A stretch of DNA of 64,000 bases from contig NC_052117.1 of the NCBI RefSeq assembly GCF_012273895.1, positions 2,984,406-3,048,405 on the forward strand, given 5' to 3'. The position numbers and the translations under genes were made by a program. This document shows positions 1 to 13,436 of this stretch, in pieces. This stretch comes from Zerene cesonia (Eukaryota; Arthropoda; Insecta; Lepidoptera; Pieridae). Positions within the stretch are counted from its first letter, which is position 1. Every line of letters starts with the position of its first letter. The notes under the pieces were generated by a model, which worked only from the letters and a program-made list of their open reading frames with translations, ran no database searches and was not told the DNA's origin.

Positions 1-3000
1 TTTGATATACTCAACGGCTTTTAGGATTGCCTCGATATTTGCTTCACTAGTCGCACGAAGGTTTAATTGCACCATAATTTAACTACTTACGTCTTACAAA
101 CAAAACCTAAATACGAACAAACCTGATGCCCAGATTTTCATAAAAGAACTTGGGAACTTTCAACAAATCGTGGTCAATATTAACAATATCGTATTCCACT
201 TCCTCCGGTTCGTCTTGGAAGAAATTGAGAACATCTAATTGTGAATAGGGACCCGGTTGTGCAGCAGGACGAACCTCTTTGTCCTTATCAAACTTTTTAA
301 ATTCATCATCATCAAATATCCAAGTCACCTATATTGTGATAATGAATTAAAAGAAAATTAATGTGTCAATTAAAGTAAGTAGTCAAAGTAGAGTACAAAT
401 TGTAAGTCTTGTAGATACAGCGTATTATTATAGCTTACCCTTGATTTAACGTCCTTAGAAGTAGCGCTTGTAAAAGAAGCCTCCTTCTTCGGCTCTTTAT
501 TTTCGTCCAGTATGCTAAAAAATATACAATTTTACCTGCACCATTTTAAAATTGTTAACAAAATGCTTTAATTAAAATGATTTCTCCTAATATTAATCCT
601 ACAATCCAAAGGTTCATTGCAAACAAATTTTAACGCCCGTAAGTTAACTACGAAAATTTACTAATAAATAACTACAGTTCAAACAGTCTTCTTTTCTTAG
701 TCTCTCCTATAAACCAATAGGATTGCGAACGGACGAACAAAATATTTATATTAATGCTTAACTAACCTAATGTTAGAGACCACAGTCTGTTTCTCAGGAT
801 TAATAATGCGTTCCAAACGTTTCAAACCAGCGAAAGGAGAAAGTTCAAAGCTTTCTTCCAACTCCTCGTAATTTATTTGTGTGTTCAAACACATTACTCC
901 AACGGCTACTTCTTTGTGCTTAAACCAAATAAATATACCTATAATCTCATGTGATATGATTCTTTTTTCTACATATTTCTGGTGAATAAGAAAATTTCAC
1001 CATTGCCCATAATTGCAGCTTAAGAGGTGCTCTAGATACCTAGCCAACCACTTATGAACATATTAGCTCTATTCTTGAAAGTTCCAATATTACAATTTGC
1101 AAGTACCTCACACACAAGTAACACTCGTTCAGACTCCGGGTGGCGAGAGATAAGCTCACTGACGTAGAAATCACCATAAAGTTCGCGGAGGCGTGTGGAT
1201 TGACGCTCTATTATTGGCACTATATCGTCATTGTCTTCTTCACTAGTATTTAATATGTGTATAAGATACTGTTATTGAATTTGCGTAATTTTATTAATAG
1301 ATTATTTATAATGGTATCATATCATTTCTGTCAATCTATGATAAATACTCCATCTTAGGCGGTTAATAGGATCAGATATTTAGCATAATATATTCAGACA
1401 ACTATAAAAAAAAATTAATTAACAAGCATATACCTACATACAGATTTTTTATGATTCTTTATCTGATATATCATCATGTGAAATGCTTAAAAACAAAAAA
1501 GCCCAAATCAATTCAAATCTATTCAAAAACAACTTGGTATTTATTCTTTTACAGAAACAAGACAAAATAACTAACACAGCTCTCCTTATTCTCAATCTAG
1601 GGCTGACTTCGTTTCTATCAGCAACCAACAGCGCGGGCAGTTGGTCCCCGGGGACGCCGCGTTCTAAGGCCTGCATTCGTTTGAACGACGCTTCGGAACG
1701 AGACTGTCCTGGTACAAGCACTGAAAGGGAAAATATCGATAAAAAACGATAAACAATGTCTATTGTATATAAAGCTAAACTAAATAATCTTAATTTTTTC
1801 ATTATTTACAATATATAAATAAAATGTGTTTATATATAATAAAATATCGTTTGTAAATTGATATACTTATTAGATATTAGATATAAACAAAAAGTATGTA
1901 GGTATACGTATATTATCTACAATGGAATTATAAATATTCCGCAACAAACCTATAGGTACACAAACTATTCCAATTATCATTTAACTGTAAAAATAATTAC
2001 TTAAAGGCCACTTAACTTACAGGGACATTCAACTATGGTTCTCATCATAGCAATATATTGTAAGTATGGATCGTGCATAAACAAAGACTTGAGCATGTTA
2101 TCCACAAGTTCCCTCGCATAAATTGGATTCCAACAAAGCAAATGTAAAAATAACGTATTTCTAGAATTCAATTCTACACATCTGCAAAATGTTGAACGCA
2201 GGTTAGAAAATCCACTTTAACGTAACTCGTAAAATGTGTTAGTGTAAGGCGTTGGTGAGATAGGAACAACAACAAATTTAGCTTAATTTATTCGTTGATA
2301 AAATACATAATAATTAATATGTAACTTAATGGATACTTCTCCATACCGTTCCTGTACTGACTTCAAATACAGAATCAATATCTTTATATGTTCAACAATG
2401 AATAGGGAAATATATAACATACTTATATTTGCTCCATACGAAATCCTCCCAAGCCGCAGGATTGACAGATGGTAACAGCGGATAATCTTTTGCTGATAAA
2501 AATCCAACTATAGTACCATTAATATCGAGCTGGCAAATTGATAACACGCAATTTTTTCTGTAAGATTTCGTCGTTTAAGTAAATAAAAATATTTATTTCA
2601 TGTTGGTTTATCGGACAACATATTATTTAACAGAAATAATTTTAATAAATGGTCTATTTAGTCTAACCACTTACACGATTTAAACAAAAAATTTGTTATC
2701 TATTCATATACATAGTTTGAGACTCAGAAAAGGGTAGATGAAAAAAGCACAATGAAAAATGTACAGCGGTAATGAGTATAAACATTCTTAATTTTTAGTC
2801 CCTTAATATCAATTTACGTTGGTAGGTAAATGACTAGGTCCCGGGAGGAGACAGGGCGCATAGCTACACACTAATACAATTAAACTAAACCTCAATATTG
2901 CATCTAATGAGAATCCTTATAAAAGTAATTATGTACTGACAAAATATATTTAATATCCCAAACATTCTTCACTCGAAAATTCAACGACATAGACTCATTC

Positions 3001-3086
3001 ACCAGAGCCATAATCGCAGGAGCATCTTCCTCCATCGCCAACCGTATACGGCCAAGAGGCACGGCACGAAAAATACGAGAAACCAT
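1..3086 (-). CDS. CFAP61: CFAP61-like cilia/flagella-associated protein, N-terminal part (partial at left edge)
   Basis: Eight exons run leftwards with matching phases: 2941-3086, 2423-2557, 2021-2181, 1576-1720, 1107-1242, 767-918, 439-515 and 123-328. Their spliced translation follows the start of animal CFAP61, a radial-spoke/calmodulin-associated axonemal protein of motile cilia and sperm flagella. Signature stretches are PIIERQSTRLRELYGDFYV, matching the conserved PIF..LKETYGEYFLAELIE block, and VAVGVMCLNTQINYEEL, matching the GFMSV..RVN segment. The fold is acetyltransferase-like at this end. The ATG at 3086 has an in-frame TAG upstream and good N-terminal colinearity, so I take it as the start. 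CFAP61 proteins are usually over 1000 residues, so most of the gene lies beyond position 1. A further conserved piece (LNLRATSEANIEAIL) is visible at about 1-75 but cannot be joined in frame to exon 8 by any GT-AG intron I can find. Identity rests on family recall, not a search. Confidence 0.82.
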
Positions 3087-6000
3087 GTCTATTGTTTCAA
3101 TTCCATAATTCTATGTAAGAAAAACATTAACCCGTCTTCTTTCAAGTTGACGCACTTGCTTTTATTCCATTGATAATAGAATTATTCTGAAAGAAAATAT
3201 ATTGGCAATAATATGAATTGCAGATTAAATCTAGCTGGTAAACCAGTACCTAATAGTACATAGAACGTAAGTACGTTCTATGGATATGGAGCTATAGTAG
3301 CTATAGTAATTATAGCAACGTGGTAACTGTAAATATAATTAATAATATGAATAATCTGAACGCCAAAAATGTGTAAATGGTAGACTGCCAATATGCATTA
3401 GTTCAGATAAGATTTTACCTTGTAGAATTAATTTTTGGTAATGGTAAAATGGCTTTTGGTGGTAAAATAACTGGTGCTTTAGGTACCCAATTCAAAAATG
3501 ACTTTCAGTTTACTTGAGCTCGAAACTTATATTATTAGCTATCAATGCAGTTAACTTGCCCCTGATTCGTCTTATAGTAAGCGACATCGACCATGAACAT
3601 TTACATAGCGGGCGTCTGCAAATTTGATGCCCACTTCTGAGGTACTTTACAAACGGGTCCTCTTCGATTCTTTCCAGTTCCTTCTAATTACTTCTAGTTG
3701 TCCGCTGGTTTATTAGATGTAAAATTAGAAATGATATCTCTAAGAAAATGTCCTCTAAATGGCGTGCTGGGTTCGACACTTACTTTTGATAGCATTAACG
3801 CTGGCATTTGTGCATTAAAACAATCAGCTTTTTATTATTAGTTCAGCTATCAGCTTTTTACCAAAAGCCAATGGAGAAAAAATTTTTGAAATCCATCGAG
3901 TAGTTCCTGAGATTCGTGCATTAAAATAATCAGCTTTTAACTATCCGTTCCAAACTATTAGTACATAAGAACAACTATGGTACATAAGAACTTCTATATA
4001 ATTTGTGAAACATCTTTGGTTTTCTCCTTCAATATTCTTGGTATTATATTTTGGGATCTTAAATAAAACACATTAATAGTTACGCTTATATTTATTTAAT
4101 ATCTTGAAAATTCAAACTTGCTGAATTTTGCAAATAGATTAAACTAAATTGTTTGTAAAAGCGCTGTCGAACTATACTAATCGAGCTTGCTTAACAAAAG
4201 TTCATTGATAACCCAATTTACCGCCTAATATACAGAACACATACAAATAAAAATAATTTATTTTTGGAACTAAACCCTACGAATAGCATCAATAAATAAG
4301 ATGACTTCATTGTGGATCTCTTTGGGTGAATCGATCGACGCGAGCCAAAGGTAAAGAAATTGAACTACATAAAAATAATATTAACAATTTTAATTGTATC
4401 AAGTTAAGTATTAAATATTTACAAACACTAAGAAAAATATACCCACGACCCAAAATAGATTATAGTTACACTAAAACTAAAAATATTATTAAGTGCTACA
4501 TCGCACGTTATTCGATAGAGCTTATAATAAAACAGAGAATATAGACAATATGAAAAAACATAGGTTATATTGCTCAATTCAGCACTAGGCGGACAATGCT
4601 CACACGTCAAACAAATTTGCGACATAATTTATCCTCTTTCCTTTACTATCGTAATTGAAAAATGGAAAGCCGAGGAGGTTATTTACTTATAAAAATAGTA
4701 AGTAAAGTGTATATTATATTTCCTCTCACGCATAAATATTTAGATGTAAGATTAAATATGAATTTTTTAAATCAGCGACAAACAAATTAAATTATTTGTG
4801 AGAAAATAGATTTCCATTGCAATAATTGTAAACTGAACTATGTAATAATTCTACACGTTTATATACAAAGCAAAATATGACGATATTTGTATCGGTAACC
4901 TCCATTCGTGATGTACACTTAATATACCTACGATTCCTGATTATGCTTCATAAAATGCAATTTTTAATCAAACTTACATAAAAATATAACTTATATCTAT
5001 TTCCGATCTGCATATAACCAATCTATTTTCACACGATTATAATTCCCATTGTAGTGAGATGTCTTTTACGTGTACAAAAATATCATTAATATTATCATTA
5101 TATATTATTATTTCTATCTATATTTCAGTCCCTACGCCAAAGTAAGGCTAGTTTGAAAAAACGCACACATTCATGTAAAATAATTTCAAATAAAACTTAG
5201 ATATCATCAATCATACATTAAATGATAAACTATGATTTTATAATTCATTTTATTTTATATTTCGTTAATATATGAGTATCATTGATAGAAATAGCTTTAA
5301 TATCTTAATCTAGAAGCATTGGACAATATACTAGATTTGTGGAACTTTTAAAACCTAACTAGGATTATTAAAATACGTTACAGTATAGAATTATTTTAAA
5401 TGATATATTGCTTAGTATACAAACATGTGATAAACTCAAGTAAAGTGATCAAGGTCTTCTTAAAAAACCTTTAATTTGTGAATATTGTGTAAAAGTTCAT
5501 TAATCGAGAATTATAAATTTAAGACTAGTAAGGCTACAGCTTTGAGGTGGATTATTTAAAAAAATCGCTTGTCAGTTTGTTCATTATTAGTTCAACTATC
5601 TGTTCTGTCTTCTTGTAATAAGATTTGCACAATGTCAAGGCTACTGATTGATGAAGACCTTAATCAAATATTTGCAGAACTGACGCCTGCTGCAGTCTTA
5701 TCTCTATGATAGATTAAAAAAGATTTTGCAATTGAATTGGCCATTTGCAAGCAAAGGTACATTCTGTACGTCATTCATTAGATTGTAAATGTAAAAAATA
5801 CCTAAAGCTGGACAATTTTATACACGATCGGGATATTCCTATAGAAAACTAGTCTTCCCATAGAAAACCAATCGTTTAGACAAACATGAAAACATATCTA
5901 CATTTAAATCTTTATATATCTTAACAACTAGTTGTTAAAATCACACAAAACAATAAATCAGACACACACTGTATAGTGCCACATACGTTATTTTAAACAC

Positions 6001-7014
6001 ATAATATGATATGTACAAAGAAAATGTATGCATAAAATTACCGATTTTCAACTACATTGAATTTAAGTTTAGAAACCCCAGAAACAACAATTGAATCTGA
6101 ACACAATCATGACTTCAAAAGGGGTGGCGTTTGAATATACGATATAATAAACCAACTATTTAAAGAGTCATGGATAAAACCTACATTTAATATTGTACTA
6201 TAGTATTTCGGGCGGCAGCATTGTTTTTAGAGCCTGTATTGCTACATAGTATAATTATGAATGAATATGAAAATACTTCTACAAAGCGTTAAATATGTAT
6301 GAATCTTATCATTTTTAATGCACTTGCAAAATATTTAAAATACATTACGTCTGAAACGAAATGGCAAGACTATATGTACAAGTTGAAATAATTATAACCT
6401 AAAGAATGATTTCCAGAAATACTAAAAACTAAAACTAGACTCGATACTTTTGTATCATTGTGATCGATTATCTTACAACTAACCTATTTTTATATTTACA
6501 GTATTAATTTCCATGTCCACTTCTATAAACCATAACGTATACAATTATCTCCACCATTTACATGATAAATTTGTGTTACTTTTAAAATTTTGCATACCAT
6601 TCATTTTTCCACATTCATTTAGTTAAAAGTAAACCACATTTACCACAGAAGGATTGATTTGATTTAATTAACTAGTTTCGGAATCATTCAATTCTACTCT
6701 TCTTTAATTACAACACAATTGAGGAAAACATAAATTGTTCATAATTTCAATTAATCATGACCCCTGCACAGCTGTGATTTTATTGTTGCATTTTGAATAG
6801 AGATATTTATAACAGGACAATTTATATGAATAATATGAATAATTCACAAGTATATAATACACTTAATATTCTTAAATTATCCTGTTAATATGACGTACAA
6901 GTCAAGTCACTATTTCTCCTATTATTTAACATGAATGTCAAGAATTTAAGGATATATAAATGGAACAAATTTGCCGAATCTACCGATTTGACTTTTTCTA
7001 AATGTGTAATTAAT
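3087..7014. other. AT-rich non-coding stretch between CFAP61 and CoREST
   Basis: About 3.9 kb with no exon I can support. It contains the CFAP61 upstream region and, for the minus-strand CoREST, probable 3' UTR or intergenic DNA. Several minus-strand AATAAA-type signals are present (for example tttatt near 4258), but none decides a cleavage site. A small hairpin with 10-bp arms (CATAGAACGT, loop AAGT) lies near 3260-3285. Confidence 0.5.
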
Positions 7015-7095
7015 TTATAATCTTCTTTGTAGGCTAGATCTTCTGGTATCTATGGCTTGGCGAGGCAATGTGTCGAGAATGTCAAGTTTCGGCTC
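7015..7095 (-). CDS. CoREST: Candidate alternative last exon of CoREST
   Basis: Minus-strand reading after a TTTTTAG acceptor gives 26 residues beginning EPKLDILDTLPRQ and ending SLQRRL, then TAA. It starts in phase 0, the phase left by the exon ending at 8638, so it can replace the exon at 8177-8269. The start loosely resembles the conserved vertebrate RCOR C-terminus (E-A-P-V-L-D-V), which favours it as a real, perhaps ancestral, C-terminus. It could also be a chance open frame in the 3' UTR. Confidence 0.5.
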   Translation of the reverse strand, partial: EPKLDILDTLPRQAIDTRRSSLQRRL

Positions 7096-8176
7096 CTAAA
7101 AACAATTATTAATATTATGACTAGTGCTTTATAAGAAAACATAATAATCATGAAATATTAAATGGAAATATAAAATGAGTAGGAAATACCTACTCATTTT
7201 CTGTTCGAACGTGTTGAAAATATATCAAATAATAAATTAGTTTTATGATTAAAATCTGCAACAATTGTTTGGCAAGGAATATGTAGGAAGCGACCAAGTA
7301 TGTGACGTAATATGTAACGTGTTCGTATGTGTGTTGTAATAGAGTGAACTAGTTATGTTTACACACACGTAATTAGATTTCACAAGAGAAACCATAAGCA
7401 AAACGAATTCGCCCTGCACACACAAATCAGATGATGATTTAAGTGCGAATAGAAACAAGCATGCGTGCTTACGCGAGTATAGTAAATCAAGAAATTTGAC
7501 AGCCATTTACTTCCGATTTTTTTGAAGTCAGAGGTGTGGTGCTCCTATAATTTCAAGTTATTTAATTGTACATGTTAAACTAACGTGAGCAGGAAGTAGG
7601 ATAGGATTTTATCTTATATCTTTTGGCGATGGTTAATAAAGTTATTATAATATGAGTACAACTAATAATTAATTGGTAAATCGCGTAATGTTATTTGTGA
7701 CGTTGCGTAACACGTAGCCATGTAAAGTGTATGTGTGCGTGCGGCTCAGTGTACCGATAGAGCTGGACGAGCCCGTAGATTTGCTGATTGTGTAAATGTT
7801 TGCACGCGTCGCTGTAGTTCCCTTAATATGAAAATATTGTGGAATTGTTATGTGTGCACAGGCGATTATTCCGTAACTATTACATATATCAATAAATTTT
7901 AAACTAATGTCGCAAGGACATTACTCGCAAATTTAAAGCATAGAAAGACAATAATAACTTTTTAAATATACAATAAATGACATAAGCACTCCCATACAGT
8001 TAGTGAAATGACATAAAAAGTCATTCATATTGTCATTTCACTCGTTATAAAGTACTTTCGATACGAGTTGAAAGTTTGTTTGTTCTCTATAAAAGTTCAG
8101 AGTAATAGCTTGTGCACAAGTAACGATTACAGCCGGTACACACAATACCAAGCCGAGTACCCGAGCGTGTCTCACA

Positions 8177-10843
8177 TCACTTGGCGCTCTTCTGCTTGGG
8201 CGGCGTGGTGGGCGCGCCGCCGAGCTCCGCCGACGCGCCGATGGACACGCCCTCGCTGTCCACCTCCGTCTGAAACGTACATGATGCACTTCAGTTTTAT
8301 ATTATTCAAATAGATATTGATAGAAATCAAAGGTTAGGAGGTTGTGTTTTATATTAATCTGATCGTAATAAGAACGTTTTGTAATTCTACAACTGCCTAA
8401 TTGATGTAGTCAGTTGATAACAAATCGCAGCCAATCACAATGACTATTCACAAGGTGAGGGTAGTAGGGTCGACATTGAATAAACAACCAAGACCAAGGC
8501 ACAATTTCGCGAATATTATAACGAATGCGCAACGTTTCTAAGTGATTCGAAATTATATAGGATACCAAACGAATGAGGGAATGCATAAAAACAGACACAC
8601 AAAATTAATAAAAACCAATGCTTTTAAAAGAGCTTACCTTCTCATCTTTAGCAGTGGTGTTTTTTGGAGATCCAGTACCATTGTTACTGCTGTTTTCTTC
8701 ATTGTTTTCATTAGAATCCGTACTTGTAGTACCTAGAATTAAAATAGATTTTAAAGGCTCCACAAAACAGAGGAAATAAATATATCACATTTAATTTATG
8801 ATAAAGTTCTTTATTTATCATTAAAGTTATAACTTCTTTTTTTAAGTGTTCCAGTGAGGATGTGTGAGCAACAACTTTTATTCAAGTATACCCAGTTCCA
8901 CATTTCACTTTATCCATCATTTTATACACGTCTTTTTTATACACATAAGTAATTGCTAGGTATTTAAAACATACTAAACGTTTTTTATTTTAAGCCATTA
9001 TTGTTAAATATGCATCACATATTACGTTTACTTTTACTATAAGCCACTATATTATTAAACATTTCTTACTTAAATTTCATACTTACTAGGAGTTTTACAT
9101 ATTATTTCATACTTACTAGGAGTTTTACATATTATGTCATTAAATTTCTAATTTATTTTAAAATAAAATAAATAAATTAGTCAAAAAGGAAAGGCACATG
9201 AAACCGAAAGAGTAGCAGAAATTCGATTATAAAGGCGGGTTTCGATTGCTGCTACGGTTAGGCAAAAAATACGCGGGCTTTGCATCCCACCTCGTGACCT
9301 TTTTCTATTCATGAAAAATTTTTCATCAACATACTGTACACTAAAGATATATTATGTTATGTACACATATTCAACACATTATAAACTAAAGATATGTTAT
9401 GTAATGTAGACTCACCGGCCTGTATATGCGCGCCGCGGTCCGCCTCGTGCTCGCGCAGCACCGCGTCGAGGTTGTACCGGCGGCGGTACGAGATGAAGAA
9501 CGTGCGCACGTGCGCCTCCGTCTTCGTGCCGAGCATCTCCGCGATCGCTTGGAAGTCTTTGCCTGTTGTGTGACGAGTTTTTTTGTTTCTTTTTATTTGG
9601 ATATAGATGATGATGATGATGATGATTAGAAAAAAAAACAAAATCACTCACACCCAATTTATAATTTATAGACATTCACATAACACGGATGTATAAAAAG
9701 TAACTTTACGATTTAAAAGTTTAGTCCTTATCTATTGAAAGGGGATTTGAAAAACATTAAGGGTGTTATTTGGTTTTGTATTTTCCTATAAATTTAATAA
9801 TTTACATTTACAACACTTTATTTAATAAAATATTTTTGTAAAACTTAACCTTTATTATAATTATATACGTTAAGTTTTACAAAAATAATTCTTAGTGAAT
9901 AAAAGTTTCCTTTTTTTATACAAGAGCGGCAACTGAGTTTGTTAATGTAGATCTCCCGACGGCAAGTGATCATTCTTGCGAATATATATTTACCGAGGCA
10001 ACTCTACAATGCATTGCCAAAAAGAATGCAAAAAGAATTGACGACAGAAAAGAACTAAAGAACTCGGAAGGGTGAGAAATAGCATAAGGGCCAAATAAAG
10101 ACCAGTAATTAATTCAAAAAACATGAAACAATCTTTTAAGATACACACCATATTTCCGAACGGCTGTGACAGCCATCAGCAATTCCTCATTTGTCCAACG
10201 AGAGTTTATTTTAGCTGGTGGTTCCCCAGGTCTGTACTCTTCAACTCCAGTGTCGCCGACTTTGCGTTTCATCGCACTTAACTGTTGTTTATTTTGCTGT
10301 ACCTACAATTAAGTACATCATTACAAATATTATTGCAATGCGATGAAATAATTTTATGTATAGAAAATAAAATCACTATGATGAAAAATAAGGATGTGTG
10401 CATATCTGGATTATCCAAAACAAGAGATCGCAGCCGGGACTTAACTAAATGCATTTAAGCGGATAAAAAAATAATAAATATAAGGCATGTGTGCAGAATA
10501 TCGTAATACCTAAAGTATTAGACAATGTGAAACCTCTCCACACTGTAGGTACATAATGTTAATAGCGTAAATGTATGAGTTACTAATAGGGTTTGGCGGA
10601 TCGCGTCTTACTTGTCGCTTTAGTGAAATAATTTCTCTGTCCATCGACTTGAGCATGGCTTCGCCCTGGTTAACGAGGCCGGGCTGGGGCGGGTCGCCGG
10701 GCTGCGGGCCCGTCGCCATGGCGACCAGATCGTCGTGGTTGATGTAAATGCCGCGCGGCAAGCGGTGCTTGTAGCGCACCTGCTTGGAGCCCGGCCCGCG
10801 CCGCCCGGCCGGCCCGCACAGGGGCCTCATGCTGCCCGTGCGT
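8177..10843 (-). CDS. CoREST: REST corepressor (CoREST), C-terminal half: coiled-coil linker and SANT2
   Basis: CoREST bridges the histone demethylase LSD1 and HDAC1/2 and stimulates H3K4 demethylation on nucleosomes. Exons read leftwards: about 10612-10843, 10149-10302, 9416-9562, 8638-8732 and 8177-8269 (stop TGA at 8177-8179). The first encodes the LSD1-binding linker and helical region (LPRGIYINHDDL and then MDREIISLKRQ, matching vertebrate PPKGMFLSQEDV and MELVSVKRQ). The next two make SANT2 (INSRWTNEELLMAVTAVRKYG, then KDFQAIAEMLGTK and FFISYRRRYNLDAVL, matching DFQAISDVIGNK and FFVNYRRRFNIDEVL). The last two give an acidic, Asn/Ser-rich tail and TPPKQKSAK. The start of the 10612-10843 exon is uncertain: either acceptor needs phase 2, but the SANT1 exon at 33790-33978 ends in phase 0, so at least one linker exon is missing. 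The ELM2/SANT1 half lies at 33790-34948. Confidence 0.88.
9075..9134. repeat. Tandem repeat, 30 bp x 2
   Basis: The stretch ACTTACTAGGAGTTTTACAT with flanking TTTC/ATTA recurs exactly 30 bases later, in a CoREST intron. Two copies only; a local duplication. Confidence 0.8.
9604..9627 (+). repeat. (GAT)n microsatellite
   Basis: About seven GAT units in a CoREST intron just upstream of the SANT2 exon. Confidence 0.9.
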
Positions 10844-12436
10844 CTGTCACATCACGCCAACGTCAAACATCTGCCTGCCCTACCGCTTCTTCTCACGTCG
10901 GGCCAAACCGCCCAGTACAGGCTCGCCACGAGCCGCCCGGCGCGCTCGCTTCGATCCCGCCCTAACCTTCTAACAAATACCAAACTGGCTACGTAAGCGA
11001 ACTCGAATGCCGCCCGTTTCCTTAACGCGCCGGATTTCGCCTATGCTGGAATCGTTTGGCCCAACGTGAAAAGCAGGCTCTATTTTTTATGAAAGACATG
11101 CAAAAGTGATCTAGAGATTACGGGACTCATACGACGCCTCGACAAGACGCAATTGTTATTTTTATGAGATATTTAATTTCGGAGATAAAAGTGAATAGAG
11201 CTACACCTATATGGTGTATTAAATTCGATGTAACGTGGCCTTATTCGATGCAAAACTTGTATCCGAGGCGAATTATGAGCGCAAACTTGATTTTACAAAT
11301 GAGTTTTGTTACCGACCTGGCGTGCACGAGGCATGCCTGGCAAAGTTTCTGCGAGTTGTGTGGCGTTGTCTGGGAGCAAAGAATGCCGCATACGGTACAC
11401 CATTTGCCCGCACTCTCACCGCCGTCGCCCTAAACCCCAATTCAACACTTTACTATCCTCTACAATCTATAACCATGACTCCTCACATACTTCATTTAAA
11501 AACCCATTAGAATATCAAATATTCTGCACACATTTAGAACAAATCCAAGGGGCTGTTAAAGGAAGCATGCGGGGACTGGGTAGAAAAGGATTAGGATAGG
11601 AAAAACTAATTTTAATTAAATAAGGACTGTCATTGCTAAATTACATACATAATATATTATTGTATTGGATTTCATGCAATACACATAATATTCAATAGTC
11701 ACGAATCACCATGTGTGAGATTGTTATTGTGCACTTATTGAATGATCTGAGCACACCTGATTTATGTATGATATAGTGCTAAAACAGAGGATCACATTTC
11801 CCACATCTTGATGAATCACTTATAAACATGTTTAAATATTAATACATGAATATGGCTGTAGACATAGTTTGTAGATAAAAATGCAGAGCAGTTAAACTGA
11901 ATGAAGCAGAATCGATAAGCCAGCAAAAAAAAAAAACAAAAAAAATATTATTTGATGAGATATTTGAACAAAGTGAAATCAACAAATTTATTATATGTAA
12001 ATTGTTCATATAATCATTAAAATTCAATGTAGTAAGGTCACATCAAAGGCAATATTATACTTTCATAGTATAATTAAACTGGAGAATATTGGAAAATAGT
12101 AACTGACAGCATATTGTATTGAATTTTTATTACTTATAAAAGACAAAACAACCAAAATCTTTTATAAGACATTACATGTCTATTGTAAATGGAATTACAA
12201 ATGTAAAAATATTATTCAGTGAACAGTAGAATTTTATTTGTCTTATATTTAGATTCTACTATACTTATGATTTGGCTTTGATTATAGGAACTTTACAAAT
12301 ATATAATTTTTTTGTTCAAATAACTGTTTAGCTATGTGCAAGGACACAATTTACAAATTATAATAAATACTTAGTCTGGCCATAAATACTGTTACACTTA
12401 ATTATAAAAAAATATTACATTTGAATTTCGAATCTG
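10844..12436. other. CoREST intron sequence up to a contig end
   Basis: AT-rich apart from a moderately GC-richer patch at about 10850-11450. The missing CoREST linker exon could lie here, but I found no minus-strand segment with both splice sites and a recognisable translation. Confidence 0.5.
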
Positions 12437-13436
12437 NNNNNNNNNNNNNNNNNNNNNNNNNNNNNNNNNNNNNNNNNNNNNNNNNNNNNNNNNNNNNNNN
12501 NNNNNNNNNNNNNNNNNNNNNNNNNNNNNNNNNNNNNNNNNNNNNNNNNNNNNNNNNNNNNNNNNNNNNNNNNNNNNNNNNNNNNNNNNNNNNNNNNNNN
12601 NNNNNNNNNNNNNNNNNNNNNNNNNNNNNNNNNNNNNNNNNNNNNNNNNNNNNNNNNNNNNNNNNNNNNNNNNNNNNNNNNNNNNNNNNNNNNNNNNNNN
12701 NNNNNNNNNNNNNNNNNNNNNNNNNNNNNNNNNNNNNNNNNNNNNNNNNNNNNNNNNNNNNNNNNNNNNNNNNNNNNNNNNNNNNNNNNNNNNNNNNNNN
12801 NNNNNNNNNNNNNNNNNNNNNNNNNNNNNNNNNNNNNNNNNNNNNNNNNNNNNNNNNNNNNNNNNNNNNNNNNNNNNNNNNNNNNNNNNNNNNNNNNNNN
12901 NNNNNNNNNNNNNNNNNNNNNNNNNNNNNNNNNNNNNNNNNNNNNNNNNNNNNNNNNNNNNNNNNNNNNNNNNNNNNNNNNNNNNNNNNNNNNNNNNNNN
13001 NNNNNNNNNNNNNNNNNNNNNNNNNNNNNNNNNNNNNNNNNNNNNNNNNNNNNNNNNNNNNNNNNNNNNNNNNNNNNNNNNNNNNNNNNNNNNNNNNNNN
13101 NNNNNNNNNNNNNNNNNNNNNNNNNNNNNNNNNNNNNNNNNNNNNNNNNNNNNNNNNNNNNNNNNNNNNNNNNNNNNNNNNNNNNNNNNNNNNNNNNNNN
13201 NNNNNNNNNNNNNNNNNNNNNNNNNNNNNNNNNNNNNNNNNNNNNNNNNNNNNNNNNNNNNNNNNNNNNNNNNNNNNNNNNNNNNNNNNNNNNNNNNNNN
13301 NNNNNNNNNNNNNNNNNNNNNNNNNNNNNNNNNNNNNNNNNNNNNNNNNNNNNNNNNNNNNNNNNNNNNNNNNNNNNNNNNNNNNNNNNNNNNNNNNNNN
13401 NNNNNNNNNNNNNNNNNNNNNNNNNNNNNNNNNNNN
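12437..13436. other. Assembly gap, 1000 N
   Basis: Exactly 1000 unknown bases, a conventional size rather than a measurement. By CoREST exon order, the contig at 32964-34365 belongs here. Confidence 0.98.

Noticed and set aside
4428..4625. Cys-containing minus-strand frame beginning MSQICLTCEHCPPSAELSN
   Set aside because: It looks zinc-finger-like for 20 residues only, then becomes hydrophobic low-complexity sequence. There are no splice partners and no recognised family.
5632..5709. 25-residue plus-strand peptide MSRLLIDEDLNQIFAELTPA followed by VLSL
   Set aside because: Too short to support without conservation or expression; it lies in AT-rich non-coding DNA.
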